A stretch of DNA of 30,098 nt from an uncultured Dyadobacter sp. GTDB lineage: Bacteria > Bacteroidota > Bacteroidia > Cytophagales > Spirosomataceae. Made by a program: the position numbers and the translations under genes. Positions 8,775-17,553 of the stretch are shown here, piece by piece. Position 1 is the stretch's first letter; each line of letters starts with the position of its first letter. The DNA lies in assembly GCA_937880795.1 (NCBI GenBank), contig CALGRQ010000379.1, forward strand, positions 1 through 30,098. The letters are read 5' to 3'. Below the pieces are notes generated by a model. It saw nothing but the letters and a program-made list of their open reading frames with translations, did no database searches and was not told the DNA's origin.

Positions 8775-9560
8775 ATGAAATTACCTTTATATCATATTGA
8801 CGCATTTACAGACAAACCATTTGCGGGTAACCCAGCTGCTGTGGTCCCTTTGACCGAATGGCTGTCAGATGAAATACTTCAAAATATTGCGGCAGAAAAC
8901 AATCTTGCAGAAACTGCATTTTATGTAAAGACCGAGGAAGGTTTCCACTTACGCTGGTTTACACCAACAATGGAGGTGGATTTATGCGGCCATGCGACCA
9001 TCGCCTCTGCCCTTGTCATTTTCAATTACCAGGATTATCCCGAGAAAATGATCCGATTCCAATCTCGTAGTGGCGAATTAACCGTAACCCATGAGGATGG
9101 GTGGTATAAGCTTAATTTCCCGGTCGACCAATACCAAATAGCTGTTCCGCCACCTGCCTTGGCAGAAAGCCTTAACGTCGCCTTTAGTGAGGTCTTTAAA
9201 GGAAAAACGGACTACCTGGTGATTGTCGATTCCGAAGAAGAAGTTCGAAACCTTGAACTTGATATCATTATTTTATCCACCATTCCGGCCCGTGGTATTA
9301 TCGTTTCGGCACCCGGCGATGACGTAGACTTTGTTTCACGTTTTTTTGCTCCACAGTCGGGTATAGACGAGGATCCGGTAACGGGTTCGGCACATACTAC
9401 CCTAATTCCCTATTGGGCTGATAAACTATCTAAAACGAGCCTAACTGCTAAACAAATTTCGAAACGAGGAGGTTATCTGCAATGCGAATTGGTTGAGGAT
9501 CGGGTAAATATAGCGGGCCAGGCACGCTTGTATTTAAAAGGCGAAATTGAAATTGACTAA
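8775..9560 (+). CDS. PhzF family isomerase-like protein
   Basis: Member of the PhzF/diaminopimelate-epimerase-fold family, 261 residues, cytoplasmic. Seen in the sequence: the opening YHIDAFTDKPFAGNPAAV, the catalytic-type Glu46 in NLAETAF, RWFTP...DLCGHATIASA in the first half, and GIDEDPVTGSAH in the second half. PhzF itself acts in phenazine synthesis, but no other phz genes are present, and most family members outside those clusters have unknown substrates. Length is typical. The gene stands alone on its strand, convergent with the EamA transporter gene, and the two share a hairpin terminator. The ATG at 8775 places the family motif directly at the N-terminus. Confidence 0.9.
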   Translation: MKLPLYHIDAFTDKPFAGNPAAVVPLTEWLSDEILQNIAAENNLAETAFYVKTEEGFHLRWFTPTMEVDLCGHATIASALVIFNYQDYPEKMIRFQSRSGELTVTHEDGWYKLNFPVDQYQIAVPPPALAESLNVAFSEVFKGKTDYLVIVDSEEEVRNLELDIIILSTIPARGIIVSAPGDDVDFVSRFFAPQSGIDEDPVTGSAHTTLIPYWADKLSKTSLTAKQISKRGGYLQCELVEDRVNIAGQARLYLKGEIEID

Positions 9561-9568
9561 CTAACCAA

Positions 9569-9614
9569 AAGCCAAAGGGCAAGTACCACGCAACTACCCT
9601 TTTGGCTTAAATTT
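9569..9614. terminator. Terminator shared by phzF-like and EamA genes
   Basis: Arms AAGCCAAAGGG (9569-9579) and CCCTTTTGGCTT (9597-9608) pair with a one-base bulge and are followed by AAATTTTTT. The right arm lies inside the last codons of the EamA gene, so the end of that coding region doubles as half of the terminator. Confidence 0.7.
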
Positions 9615-10484
9615 TTTCATTTGTCCGGTATATAATCCTGCCACCACAAGCACGGTCCCTATTACTGTAAAAAGGGTTATAGGCTCATCCATCAACCACC
9701 AGGCAAAAAAGAATCCGAACAAAGGGCACAAGAAAAGCCATAGTGACGCCTTTACGGTATCCAAACGGAGTAAATGAAACCAACAAATAAGTCCTATAAT
9801 AGAAACGGCAAGACTCAACCACAATACAGATCCCCAAAACTGACCGTCCCACCGCATGTTTGTATAATCGGCAAACAAAAAAGTTACGGGTAATAAAAAC
9901 AAGCCACCTAACAAAACCTGCCACCCATTAATAAGCAAATTAGGAAGCTCCCACTTAACGGTTGCATAATATACACTAGCTGCTGACACAGCTACCATAC
10001 TGATCATCAATAAAGTAATCCCTAATGGCGTGGTGACGCTATTTTTCAACAAGGGATATGTAGCAACCCCTACCCCAATAATTCCTAAAAGAATTCCTAC
10101 CCATTCTTCCTTCGCCGGTTTACGACCAAGCCACCACGAAGACAGTAGCACAATAATCAAGGGATTGGTAGATACTCCCAAACTTCCAATACCGGCGGCA
10201 GTATATTTCATGGCATACACGTAGAGACCCAGATATAGCGTTGTATTTAAGAAACCAAACAGCGCCAACTGCCCCAATTCTTTACGATTGGGTAAACGGT
10301 AATTCGAATCTCGCATAAATGCGTACGAAAACCCTAGCAAAATCAATCCCGCAATAAAGAAGCGAATATTTGCTAAAATTAATGGAGCTGCCGATTGTAC
10401 CCCAAATTTAGTTGCAACAGAAGCCGACGCCCACAGAATGGAAAAAAGAAGACCAATACCAATATTTTTCACACCAAAAATCAA
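9594..10484 (-). CDS. EamA/DMT-superfamily permease
   Basis: Inner-membrane transporter of the drug/metabolite (RhaT/EamA) family, 296 residues with about ten hydrophobic helices arranged as two EamA repeats (about 8-140 and 155-290). Typical features are the opening LLFSILWASASVATKFGV, ANIRFFIAGLILL, and in the second half SVIGLICWFHLLRLDTVKAS, LCPLFGFFFAWWLMDEP, and VGLYTG-like end (VVAGLYTG). The substrate cannot be read from sequence; family members export amino acids, metabolites or drugs. An in-frame stop lies directly upstream of 10484, so the start is TTG at 10484 or GTG at 10472; TTG is favoured because a TATTTTTG element (10493-10500) ends 8 bases before it. It is divergent from the OmpA-type gene. 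Confidence 0.9.
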   Translation of the reverse strand: MIFGVKNIGIGLLFSILWASASVATKFGVQSAAPLILANIRFFIAGLILLGFSYAFMRDSNYRLPNRKELGQLALFGFLNTTLYLGLYVYAMKYTAAGIGSLGVSTNPLIIVLLSSWWLGRKPAKEEWVGILLGIIGVGVATYPLLKNSVTTPLGITLLMISMVAVSAASVYYATVKWELPNLLINGWQVLLGGLFLLPVTFLFADYTNMRWDGQFWGSVLWLSLAVSIIGLICWFHLLRLDTVKASLWLFLCPLFGFFFAWWLMDEPITLFTVIGTVLVVAGLYTGQMKKFKPKG

Positions 10485-10492
10485 TTATCCGC

Positions 10493-10500
10493 CAAAAATA
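10493..10500 (-). promoter_or_regulatory. Candidate -7 element for the EamA gene
   Basis: Minus-strand TATTTTTG is an exact TAnnTTTG match, 8 bases before the TTG start at 10484. No clear -33 element was seen. Confidence 0.4.
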
Positions 10501-10534
10501 CAGGATGTATTTCGGCTTCCGCCTCCACTTTTCA

Positions 10535-10542
10535 TATTTTTG
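10535..10542 (+). promoter_or_regulatory. Candidate -7 element for the OmpA-type gene
   Basis: TATTTTTG, an exact TAnnTTTG match, ends only 3 bases before the ATG at 10546, suggesting a leaderless or nearly leaderless mRNA. It lies 35 bases from the divergent EamA element. Confidence 0.4.
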
Positions 10543-10545
10543 AAA

Positions 10546-11940
10546 ATGATTTGTAAAAAAAATAACCTATTACTTTCTTTCATACTGTTCCTTGCAACAG
10601 CCATCCCTTCTTTCTCTCAAGATCAATGGACCTATGATTTTAACAATGGCCTGAATCCGATTGAAAGCGGAGGTGTCCCACTTAAAATATTAGGACAGCC
10701 CGGAAAATACGTAAAGGAAAAAATCCCCGGAAGCGACGACCTATTTAGAACAATATATCGATTTGAAAAAAATAGCGGACTCCAGTTTAGCAATACCGAA
10801 GCGAAGGGGTTTATGAATAAATCCTTTACCATAGAGCTATATTTTAAAATGGATACGTTGGGAAGTTGGAAACGTGTGCTGGATTTTAAAAATCGAAAAA
10901 GTGATTTTGGAGGGTATATCTATGACGGAAAACTAAACTTTTACGATTACGCAATCAGTGAAAAAGCGCCTATACGCCGAAACCAGTATATTCATTATGT
11001 GTATTCGAGAGATGCCGAAACCAAAATAATCAAGATGTACATCAATGGTTTTGCGAAACTCGAATTTAAGGACCCCGGTTCGGAAGGGATCATAGATCAG
11101 GATCAAGTATTAAACCTTTTTCAGGATGACTTGGTGGCAAATCATGAAGCAAGCGCGGGTTCTGTGGCATTAATCCGGATATATGATCGGGTCATGACGC
11201 CTGTTTTCATTCGAAGAAGTTACCAATCCCTTAACAAAACCAAAAAAACAGAACCCGAAGTCGCCGAAGTTACACCGGTTGAAGAAATAAAAGAAGAGAT
11301 CAAGGAAGAACCAAAGGTAGCTTCCAATCTCGTAGCTGTTACCGGGCGGGTGTATGACGGGCGAAATCTTAAACCGGTTCAAGATGCCACAGTGACCGTA
11401 CGCGCCGCAAATACTGATGCTTTGGTTACCCATACTAAAACAGTAGATGGGCAATATGTGGTAAACTTACCACCGTATCAAACCTATAAAATTTCTGTTG
11501 AAGCACTGGGCTTTCACGGAAGAAGCATGACCGTTAAAACTGCTGGTATATCTCAAGAGGTCAAGTCACTTTTCAACCTTGCCGTAGAAACCCATGAAGC
11601 GCCGGTAGCTTCCATTTTATTCACTCAAAGTGCAGAAACTATGGAAGCCGGCTCAGAGGCAAAATTAGATTCTATGGTTTCATATTTTAATCGTCGACCC
11701 GACCTGAAAGTAATTTTAAAAGGCCATACGGACAATATTGGGAATTTCGAAAAGAATGTAGTGCTCTCTCGTCAAAGGGTTGAAACTGTGAAAGCCTATC
11801 TGATTGGCAAGGGTATACCATCTGACCGAATTGACGGTGCTGGGTATGGATCATCGCGCCCGCATACGCTGAATCAGACGGAAGCGCAAAAACAATCTAA
11901 CAGAAGAGTGGAAGTTTGGGCAGAACCTATAAAAAGATAA
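10546..11940 (+). CDS. Exported OmpA-family protein with LamG-like and carboxypeptidase-regulatory-like domains
   Basis: A 464-residue envelope protein. A signal peptide (about 1-25, ending PSFSQ) follows the ATG at 10546; the open frame begins at 10438, but that extension would overlap the EamA gene and bury the signal. Residues about 26-225 look like a concanavalin/LamG-type beta-sandwich (SFTIELYFKMD, ILDFKNR-like strand, YINGFAKLEF). A Glu/Lys-rich linker follows at about 230-262, then a carboxypeptidase-regulatory-like fold (VTGRVYDGRNLKPVQDATVTV...). The C-terminal OmpA domain has the peptidoglycan-contacting Asp396 in GHTDNIG and Arg453/Arg454 in QSNRRVEVW. It probably bridges the outer surface or periplasm to peptidoglycan, with the LamG-like part binding sugar or protein. 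No porin barrel is present. Confidence 0.88.
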   Translation: MICKKNNLLLSFILFLATAIPSFSQDQWTYDFNNGLNPIESGGVPLKILGQPGKYVKEKIPGSDDLFRTIYRFEKNSGLQFSNTEAKGFMNKSFTIELYFKMDTLGSWKRVLDFKNRKSDFGGYIYDGKLNFYDYAISEKAPIRRNQYIHYVYSRDAETKIIKMYINGFAKLEFKDPGSEGIIDQDQVLNLFQDDLVANHEASAGSVALIRIYDRVMTPVFIRRSYQSLNKTKKTEPEVAEVTPVEEIKEEIKEEPKVASNLVAVTGRVYDGRNLKPVQDATVTVRAANTDALVTHTKTVDGQYVVNLPPYQTYKISVEALGFHGRSMTVKTAGISQEVKSLFNLAVETHEAPVASILFTQSAETMEAGSEAKLDSMVSYFNRRPDLKVILKGHTDNIGNFEKNVVLSRQRVETVKAYLIGKGIPSDRIDGAGYGSSRPHTLNQTEAQKQSNRRVEVWAEPIKR

Positions 11941-11964
11941 AGCCATCTCAAATGAGATGGCTTT
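11939..11964 (+). terminator. Intrinsic terminator of the OmpA-type gene
   Basis: Arms AGCCATCTCA (11941-11950) and TGAGATGGCT (11953-11962), extended by AA/TT at the base, form a tight hairpin that starts within the stop codon. The trailing T stretch is short. Confidence 0.75.
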
Positions 11965-12681
11965 ATACTGACTATTCCTAAACCCTTAACCTTTTCTTTT
12001 CTTTAATATTTTTCTATCTATATCGACTTTTGTCGCGATTGATCTATTATTTTCTATTTCTGATTCCTGCTTATCACCAGCAATAGGCTTTCAAAACAGG
12101 TTTTAATACAACTAAGTACATTAAGGCAAATAAATACTTTTGCGTTCCTGTAAAATTATTATATTTCTTTATCAAAAGAAGTGCTGTTCTTATTCGCACT
12201 AATTTTAAATTGAGACGTCAGTTGGTTAGTCAAAGTCACTCAGTCACTAAAAATACTCCAATTTTTTTATCAAAACTTCGATAGAAAAATTAAAATTCGA
12301 TTAACTAATAACCGCTCTTTTCATTTTAGTAAAGAATCATGCCTGAATTTCTACTTATCCCCAGGTAATACAAATTTAAAACAAGAGAAAAAGAGAAGTT
12401 GACCCTAAACATACCGATCAAAATCAGAAAATTATTTTCACTAATTTATTCAACATCATTCCGTCTGAATAACAATACAAAGGTGATACAAAATTTCCTA
12501 ATTACAAAAACCAAAAAATAAATCAAACAGAATAATATTTTGAATTTGTATTGATAATCAATAATTACAAATTATTTAAATATCAAAAAATTTACATACA
12601 CAATATATTATATTAGAATTTTAAAAAAATTCAGAATTTATACAAATCTTGAAATAATTATAAACTCTTTAAAAAGTTCAA
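11965..12681. other. Long AT-rich non-coding gap
   Basis: No credible gene in either strand. The stretch is strongly A+T rich. It contains an isolated exact TAnnTTTG element (TACTTTTG, 12135-12142, +), a short direct repeat AGTCACT at 12234-12240 and 12242-12248, a nested AT hairpin (12543-12550 with 12566-12573, inner arms 12551-12555 and 12557-12561), and a 7-bp inverted repeat at 12616-12632. It lies between the end of the OmpA-type gene and the end of pth (convergent), so it is not needed as a promoter region for either. It could hold a small RNA, decayed DNA, or simply unused sequence. Confidence 0.6.
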
Positions 12682-13242
12682 TCATTGGTTATAATTATTC
12701 ATTGTAGCCTGTATACCCAAAGTACAAAACGAAACAACCATATCTCCTGCCCTATCCAAAAATATAGGAAGTTCAATCAGCTCCTCAGTAGAAAATGACT
12801 TTAGTACATAATCTACCTGCCTCCCACGTGGAAAATTATTCCCAATTCCAAAGCGTAGGCGCGAATAGTTTGAGTTGCCTAAAATTTCCTCAATATTCCG
12901 CAAACCATTGTGCCCACCATGACTACCTTTTGGCTTCAATCGGAGTGTACCAAATTCTAATTGAAGTTCATCCACAATCACTAACAAATTTTCAGCAGGA
13001 ATTTTAAACTGATCCATATAATAACGAATCGCTTTCCCGCTCAGGTTCATATAGGTAGTCGGTTTAATAAAATAGAATTGCCTCCCCTTGTATTTCCATT
13101 CCGCCACGAAAGCCAATTTTTCAAAAGAAAAAGTAAAACCATGGGAAGCAGCTAGCCTGTCCAACACCATAAATCCCACATTGTGCCGGGTCAGTGCGTA
13201 TTCCGGCCCTATATTTCCCAGTCCGGCTATCAGGTATTTCAT
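12682..13242 (-). CDS. pth: Peptidyl-tRNA hydrolase
   Basis: Releases tRNA from peptidyl-tRNA that drops off ribosomes; an essential cytoplasmic enzyme. The 186-residue length is typical. Catalytic and binding residues are all visible: Asn10 and His20 in GLGNIGPEYALTRHNVGF, Asn66 in KPTTYMNLSG, Asp91 in VDELQLEFG, and Asn112 in GSHGGHNGLRNI, followed by YSRLRFGIG. The usual GLGNPG reads GLGNIG, a conservative change that should not affect activity. The ATG at 13242 puts the motif at residue 3-10 as expected. The gene is divergent from pyrR across 150 bases. Related genomes often place pth next to a ribosomal protein L25 gene; that is not the case here. Confidence 0.97.
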   Translation of the reverse strand: MKYLIAGLGNIGPEYALTRHNVGFMVLDRLAASHGFTFSFEKLAFVAEWKYKGRQFYFIKPTTYMNLSGKAIRYYMDQFKIPAENLLVIVDELQLEFGTLRLKPKGSHGGHNGLRNIEEILGNSNYSRLRFGIGNNFPRGRQVDYVLKSFSTEELIELPIFLDRAGDMVVSFCTLGIQATMNNYNQ

Positions 13243-13392
13243 TGGTAAAATATTGAATGTATAAATCGATTGAATTACAAAATAAGTGAATGGTATGAGC
13301 CATTCCGAAATTAATTAACACATCTATTCGCAAGAAAAGTTTTTGATTTCGCAAATGTGCCGTTAATTTAGGCTAAAATTCAGGCAAAATAC

Positions 13393-13935
13393 ATGACACC
13401 CCAAAAACGACTAATACTTAGCAGCCCGCTGTTGGAAATAATGACCAGCAGGTTATGTCAGCAACTTATTGAAAATCATCAGGACTTTTCCAATTCGGTT
13501 GTGATGGGGTTACAACCCAGGGGTATTTACTTTGCCGAACGAGTAATCGCTGAGCTTCGGAAAATAACGGGACAAGAAATTCCCATTGGTCATCTGGATG
13601 CTACATTTTATCGGGACGATTTCCGCCGTCGGGATTCTCCTCTTTTGCCTAATAAAACAAATGTCCCCTTTCTAATCGAAGGCAAACGCGTCATTCTGAT
13701 AGACGATGTTCTGGCCAGCGGAAGAATGGTAAGAGCTGCTTTGGATGCAATGACTGCCTTTGGCCGCCCAAAAATGGTCGAACTCCTTGTGCTTATCGAT
13801 AGACGTTACAACCGAGAATTACCGATTGAGCCAGACTATGTGGGCATGAAAGTTAGCACTGTAGAAAGTCAACGTGTGCAAGTAGAGTGGAAAGAACAGG
13901 GTTTCGCAGCGGACCATATCTGGATGGTGGATTAA
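13393..13935 (+). CDS. pyrR: PyrR-type phosphoribosyltransferase
   Basis: Homologue of the bifunctional pyr regulator / uracil phosphoribosyltransferase (UMP from uracil and PRPP). The 180-residue protein has VVMGLQPRGIYFA, the PyrR-type GHLDATFYRDD (67-76), and the PRPP-binding loop VILIDDVLASGRMVRAALDAM (100-120), where Ser109 stands at a position usually occupied by Thr. In Firmicutes PyrR binds pyr mRNA leaders; in Bacteroidota it may act mainly as an enzyme. No pyr genes or attenuator-like leader are next to it here, so a regulatory role is unproven. The ATG at 13393 gives the expected N-terminus. It is convergent with the next gene, only 24 bases apart, with no strong terminator seen. 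Confidence 0.9.
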   Translation: MTPQKRLILSSPLLEIMTSRLCQQLIENHQDFSNSVVMGLQPRGIYFAERVIAELRKITGQEIPIGHLDATFYRDDFRRRDSPLLPNKTNVPFLIEGKRVILIDDVLASGRMVRAALDAMTAFGRPKMVELLVLIDRRYNRELPIEPDYVGMKVSTVESQRVQVEWKEQGFAADHIWMVD

Positions 13936-13959
13936 TCAGCTTTTTTGCTACAACCCGCA

Positions 13960-15498
13960 TTACCTTGGATTTTGGTCTTCGGGGTTATCACGTTTGCCAA
14001 TATCTTCGGTTTTGTAATTAAGTTTGTTTACATAAAAAACATCTTTTCCTTGTCCTAGCGAAGATGTGCCCACCTTCTGCATGCCGTAAGCCAAAAAATA
14101 CTGGTCATACCACGGAAGCAGATATGCGTCTTCGCTGTCCAAGATTTTTTGTCCCTCTTTCTTCGTTTCTAATTTAAATTTTTCGTTCTCTACCACCACT
14201 TTGTCTCTTCTAATCACCTCTGTGTGAATCTCCCCTTCTTGCGGATAGGCAAGTACAAAGTAATCATCGACCGGCGTAACTTGAACCATTTGTTGAAGAT
14301 CTATACTGGTAAGATCCTTTATAGGGATACAGTTATCCCACATAAATTTACCATTCCGATCAAACCCACACACAATGGCATGCGTATAACGATAGCCTTC
14401 CATGGAACGTGAGATATAGGGGCGCGTAAACCCTCCTGAAATGATTGGCGTTGAAGATTTCTGATTGGGGTAATACACTTCGGCAACCAGTACGATTTCG
14501 TTTTCGGTTTGAATAAGTTCGTGTACCAGCAATCTATATCTGAATCGGTTCTCCTTGCCTAAACTTTTACGCTTGCCTATCCTGTCCAACATCTTTTGCC
14601 GACGCTTGGGCTTCATGAAATTGAAAAAATTCTGCAATTCGGAAAACTCTATAAACTCGGCTTTCTCCGGTTCGTTGTCGGTTACATGAGTAACATACAA
14701 TCCCTGAGAATAGGGCGTACAACCCACAGAATAATTCCCAATCAGATACGAATCCGACTCATTTAAAGGCACAATTTGACCCGATATAAAGCTATTTTTC
14801 GGATCACTCAGGGAGGTCTTCTTAATTAGCTTACCTTCATAGTTATAGGTCTTAATCTCAAATACACAGTTTTTCTTGCGATATGCGTAGGTAATCACAT
14901 TGATATACCCATCAACCATATTCAAATCCACATTATTTAACTCCGTATTTTTCTCAAACAGGCCGGGAAGAACCCGGGTGGTGTGATCAAAAAACGAATG
15001 GACCAATACAATCGGTCTGGACCGATAGTAACCCGATACGATGGCCTTACTCCCCATTACCTTAAACTGCTGTACATCTACACCTGCCAACAAATTACCC
15101 TTATGGCTATCTATGGAACCGTCCTGAAAATTGATTTGAACAAATAAGAACCGATCCGTATCTGGCTCTGCAAATAACCAGTATCCCACATTGGCCCCAT
15201 TGTAAGCCATAACCGGTATATACCTATTATCCAGCTTATAGGCATTTTGCCACACCATTTTTAAGTTCGTATCGTAGCGTGCGAACGACCATTGCTGATT
15301 TCGGCTCGAATATGGATCTCCGCGCAAAACAGTCAAAATCCCTTCTTCTCCCAAACTAAAAACTTCAAACTGATCACCTGAATCATTCGCAGTAGGAATT
15401 TCCAGACGATCGGTTTGTTGCAGTTGAGCAGATACTGTAAAAGAAAGAAAAAGCGATAACCCCAGAGAAAACAGGAAAAACCGAAATCGTTTGTTCAT
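13960..15498 (-). CDS. Exported protein of unknown function
   Basis: I do not recognise a named family. The 512-residue protein has a clear signal peptide (basic MNKRFR, hydrophobic core, cleavage near VSAQ at about 25) and no later membrane helix. The rest is rich in aromatic, Tyr and short alternating hydrophobic stretches such as FARYDTNLKMVWQ, FLFVQINFQDGSI, YINVITYAYRKK and HAIVCGFDRNGKFMW, a pattern that resembles repeated beta-strands with DxNGK/NxDG turns and could be a beta-propeller. A basic helical insert (FMKPKRRQKMLDRIGKRKS) interrupts the middle. Such a protein would be periplasmic or surface exposed. It is transcribed alone, divergent from argS. Signal peptide confident; fold inferred. 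Confidence 0.85.
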   Translation of the reverse strand: MNKRFRFFLFSLGLSLFLSFTVSAQLQQTDRLEIPTANDSGDQFEVFSLGEEGILTVLRGDPYSSRNQQWSFARYDTNLKMVWQNAYKLDNRYIPVMAYNGANVGYWLFAEPDTDRFLFVQINFQDGSIDSHKGNLLAGVDVQQFKVMGSKAIVSGYYRSRPIVLVHSFFDHTTRVLPGLFEKNTELNNVDLNMVDGYINVITYAYRKKNCVFEIKTYNYEGKLIKKTSLSDPKNSFISGQIVPLNESDSYLIGNYSVGCTPYSQGLYVTHVTDNEPEKAEFIEFSELQNFFNFMKPKRRQKMLDRIGKRKSLGKENRFRYRLLVHELIQTENEIVLVAEVYYPNQKSSTPIISGGFTRPYISRSMEGYRYTHAIVCGFDRNGKFMWDNCIPIKDLTSIDLQQMVQVTPVDDYFVLAYPQEGEIHTEVIRRDKVVVENEKFKLETKKEGQKILDSEDAYLLPWYDQYFLAYGMQKVGTSSLGQGKDVFYVNKLNYKTEDIGKRDNPEDQNPR

Positions 15499-15634
15499 TT
15501 GTCAAGCACTTAAATAACTACTTAATAAAATCAACACGAATAAAAACAGGCCATTTCTACACAGTTGTAACACCGAATTGGTGTCTCTTTTACAACTTCT
15601 TGTTCACGGGTGCAAGTCAGTTCAATATTTACCC

Positions 15635-15642
15635 TAATTTTG
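15635..15642 (+). promoter_or_regulatory. Candidate -7 element upstream of argS
   Basis: TAATTTTG, an exact TAnnTTTG match, 63 bases before the argS ATG. A -33 TTG at suitable spacing was not clear. Confidence 0.35.
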
Positions 15643-15705
15643 CATCAAAAAAGGATAAGATGTGTACTTATTTGGAGCACTGACGGTTAATTTAAAATAA
15701 TTTTC

Positions 15706-17484
15706 ATGACTATTGAAGCAATTTTAAAAGAAGACATAAAAAAATCCATTCAGAAAAATTTCGACGTGGTTGTTGACGACATCATTTTACAACCTACCAA
15801 AAAAGAATTTGAAGGATTTTACACATTTGTAACTTTTGCACTGAGCAAATCCGCTAGGCGCTCACCAGCGGAGATTGGCCAAATTATTGGGGCTGACCTA
15901 CAAGAAAACTCAACGATTGTTTCACATTTCAATGTTGTTCAGGGATTCCTCAACCTAAGCCTGAATGATGCTACTTGGCGAGGACTGTTTGAAAGTATTC
16001 TAACGAACGACAAGTTTGGTACACTACCCTCCAATGGAGCGTCGGTGATGGTTGAATTCTCCTCACCCAATACCAACAAACCCCTACATTTAGGTCATTT
16101 GAGAAATAACTTTCTGGGAGACTCTTTGTCCAGAATTTTAAAAGCAAGTGGTTATGATGTTATTAAAACTTGTCTGGTCAATGATCGGGGAATCCATATA
16201 TGTAAATCCATGCTGGCTTATCGCGAGCTTGGAAACGGTGAAACACCCGAATCTTCTGGTTTGAAAGGTGACCACCTGGCCGGAAAGTATTACGTCAAAT
16301 TTGATATAGAATACAAGGCTCAGATCAAGCAATTGGTTGAAAGTGGTATGACTGAAGAGTTGGCTGCTAAAAAAGCTCCATGGATGATCGAGGCCCAACA
16401 GCTTTTAGTCCTATGGGAACGCGGAGATCAAGCAACTATGGATCTCTGGAATAAAATGAACGGCTGGGTTTATGATGGCTTCCGCCAAACCTATGACAAA
16501 ATTGGTGTTTCGTTCGACAAAACATACTACGAGTCTAATACCTATGTACTCGGTAAGGATATTATAGAAGAAGGTCTGCAAAAAAATGTCTTTTTCCGTA
16601 AAGAAGATAATTCTGTTTGGATTGACCTTACAGAAGAAGGCCTGGACGAAAAACTGGTTTTACGCGGTGACGGAACATCGGTATATATCACACAAGACTT
16701 GGGTACTACTGAGCTCAAATATAGCGACTTCCACAACAACCGCTATTTGTGGGTAGTAGGAAATGAGCAGGATTACCACTTCAAAGTATTGTTTGCGATT
16801 CTGAAACGTCTCGGACGCCCCTATGCAGACGGTTGTTACCACATCAGCTATGGTATGGTTGACTTGCCTTCTGGTAAAATGAAATCGCGTGAAGGTACCG
16901 TGGTCGATGCCGACGAATTGGTAGCTCAAATGGTTCAAACCGCCGCTGATCGTACGCAGGAGCTTGGTAAAATTGAAGACTTTGAAAGTAAGGAAGCCCT
17001 TAAACTTTACGATCAACTTGCTTTGGGCGCGCTTAAATATTTCCTTCTTAAGGTAGATCCTAAGAAGAGAATGCTATTTAATCCAGAAGAATCTATTGAT
17101 TTCCAAGGACATACAGGACCTTTCATTCAATATACTTATGCACGTATACGTTCAATCATGAGAAAGGCAGAGCAAGCTAACCTTGCTCCAACGCTTCCTA
17201 CTGATGCCTATACAATCCACCCGGCTGAGAAAGAGCTTATATTCGCATTATCTTTATATCCGAATCGTGTTCTTACAGCTGCAAATGATTTTGCCCCATC
17301 GGTAATTTCATTATATGCGTTTGAATTAGCGAAAGTATACAACCAGTTCTATGCCGAAGTATCCATCTTTGCAGATCCTAACCCTGAGGCCGTCAAATTT
17401 AGAATCGCTTTGTCAAAGGTAGTCTCTGAAACGATTCATAAAGCTTTGGAGTTATTGGGTATAGAGGTTCCTGAAAGGATGTAG
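15706..17484 (+). CDS. argS: Arginyl-tRNA synthetase
   Basis: Charges tRNA-Arg with arginine in the cytoplasm; class I synthetase. The 592-residue protein has the N-terminal tRNA-contact domain (about 1-90), the Rossmann catalytic core with the HIGH motif as HLGH (128-131) after EFSSPNTNKP, the KMSKS equivalent KMKSR (391-395) in SGKMKSREGTVV, and a C-terminal anticodon-binding helical domain (DALR type) ending in LELLGIEVPERM. The DLGTTELKY and VVGNEQDYHF segments are typical of the family. Length and architecture are complete. The ATG at 15706 gives the usual short lead. It is a stand-alone housekeeping gene, divergent from the exported unknown protein. Confidence 0.98.
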   Translation: MTIEAILKEDIKKSIQKNFDVVVDDIILQPTKKEFEGFYTFVTFALSKSARRSPAEIGQIIGADLQENSTIVSHFNVVQGFLNLSLNDATWRGLFESILTNDKFGTLPSNGASVMVEFSSPNTNKPLHLGHLRNNFLGDSLSRILKASGYDVIKTCLVNDRGIHICKSMLAYRELGNGETPESSGLKGDHLAGKYYVKFDIEYKAQIKQLVESGMTEELAAKKAPWMIEAQQLLVLWERGDQATMDLWNKMNGWVYDGFRQTYDKIGVSFDKTYYESNTYVLGKDIIEEGLQKNVFFRKEDNSVWIDLTEEGLDEKLVLRGDGTSVYITQDLGTTELKYSDFHNNRYLWVVGNEQDYHFKVLFAILKRLGRPYADGCYHISYGMVDLPSGKMKSREGTVVDADELVAQMVQTAADRTQELGKIEDFESKEALKLYDQLALGALKYFLLKVDPKKRMLFNPEESIDFQGHTGPFIQYTYARIRSIMRKAEQANLAPTLPTDAYTIHPAEKELIFALSLYPNRVLTAANDFAPSVISLYAFELAKVYNQFYAEVSIFADPNPEAVKFRIALSKVVSETIHKALELLGIEVPERM

Positions 17485-17553
17485 GATCGTTCCTTTTTAA
17501 GCAATAAAGTGTAGTTTGGAATATAGTTTATCAACCGATAATCAATTCTTATT

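Noticed and set aside
8775..9560. Phenazine biosynthesis cluster
   Set aside because: Only a PhzF-like gene is present; no other phz genes flank it, and the family is widespread outside phenazine producers.
10438..10545. N-terminal extension of the OmpA-type protein
   Set aside because: It overlaps the divergent EamA gene and would place the signal peptide internally; the ATG at 10546 is clearly better.
12234..12248. Short direct repeat AGTCACT as a CRISPR or attachment site
   Set aside because: Only two 7-base copies, one base apart, with no cas or integrase gene nearby.
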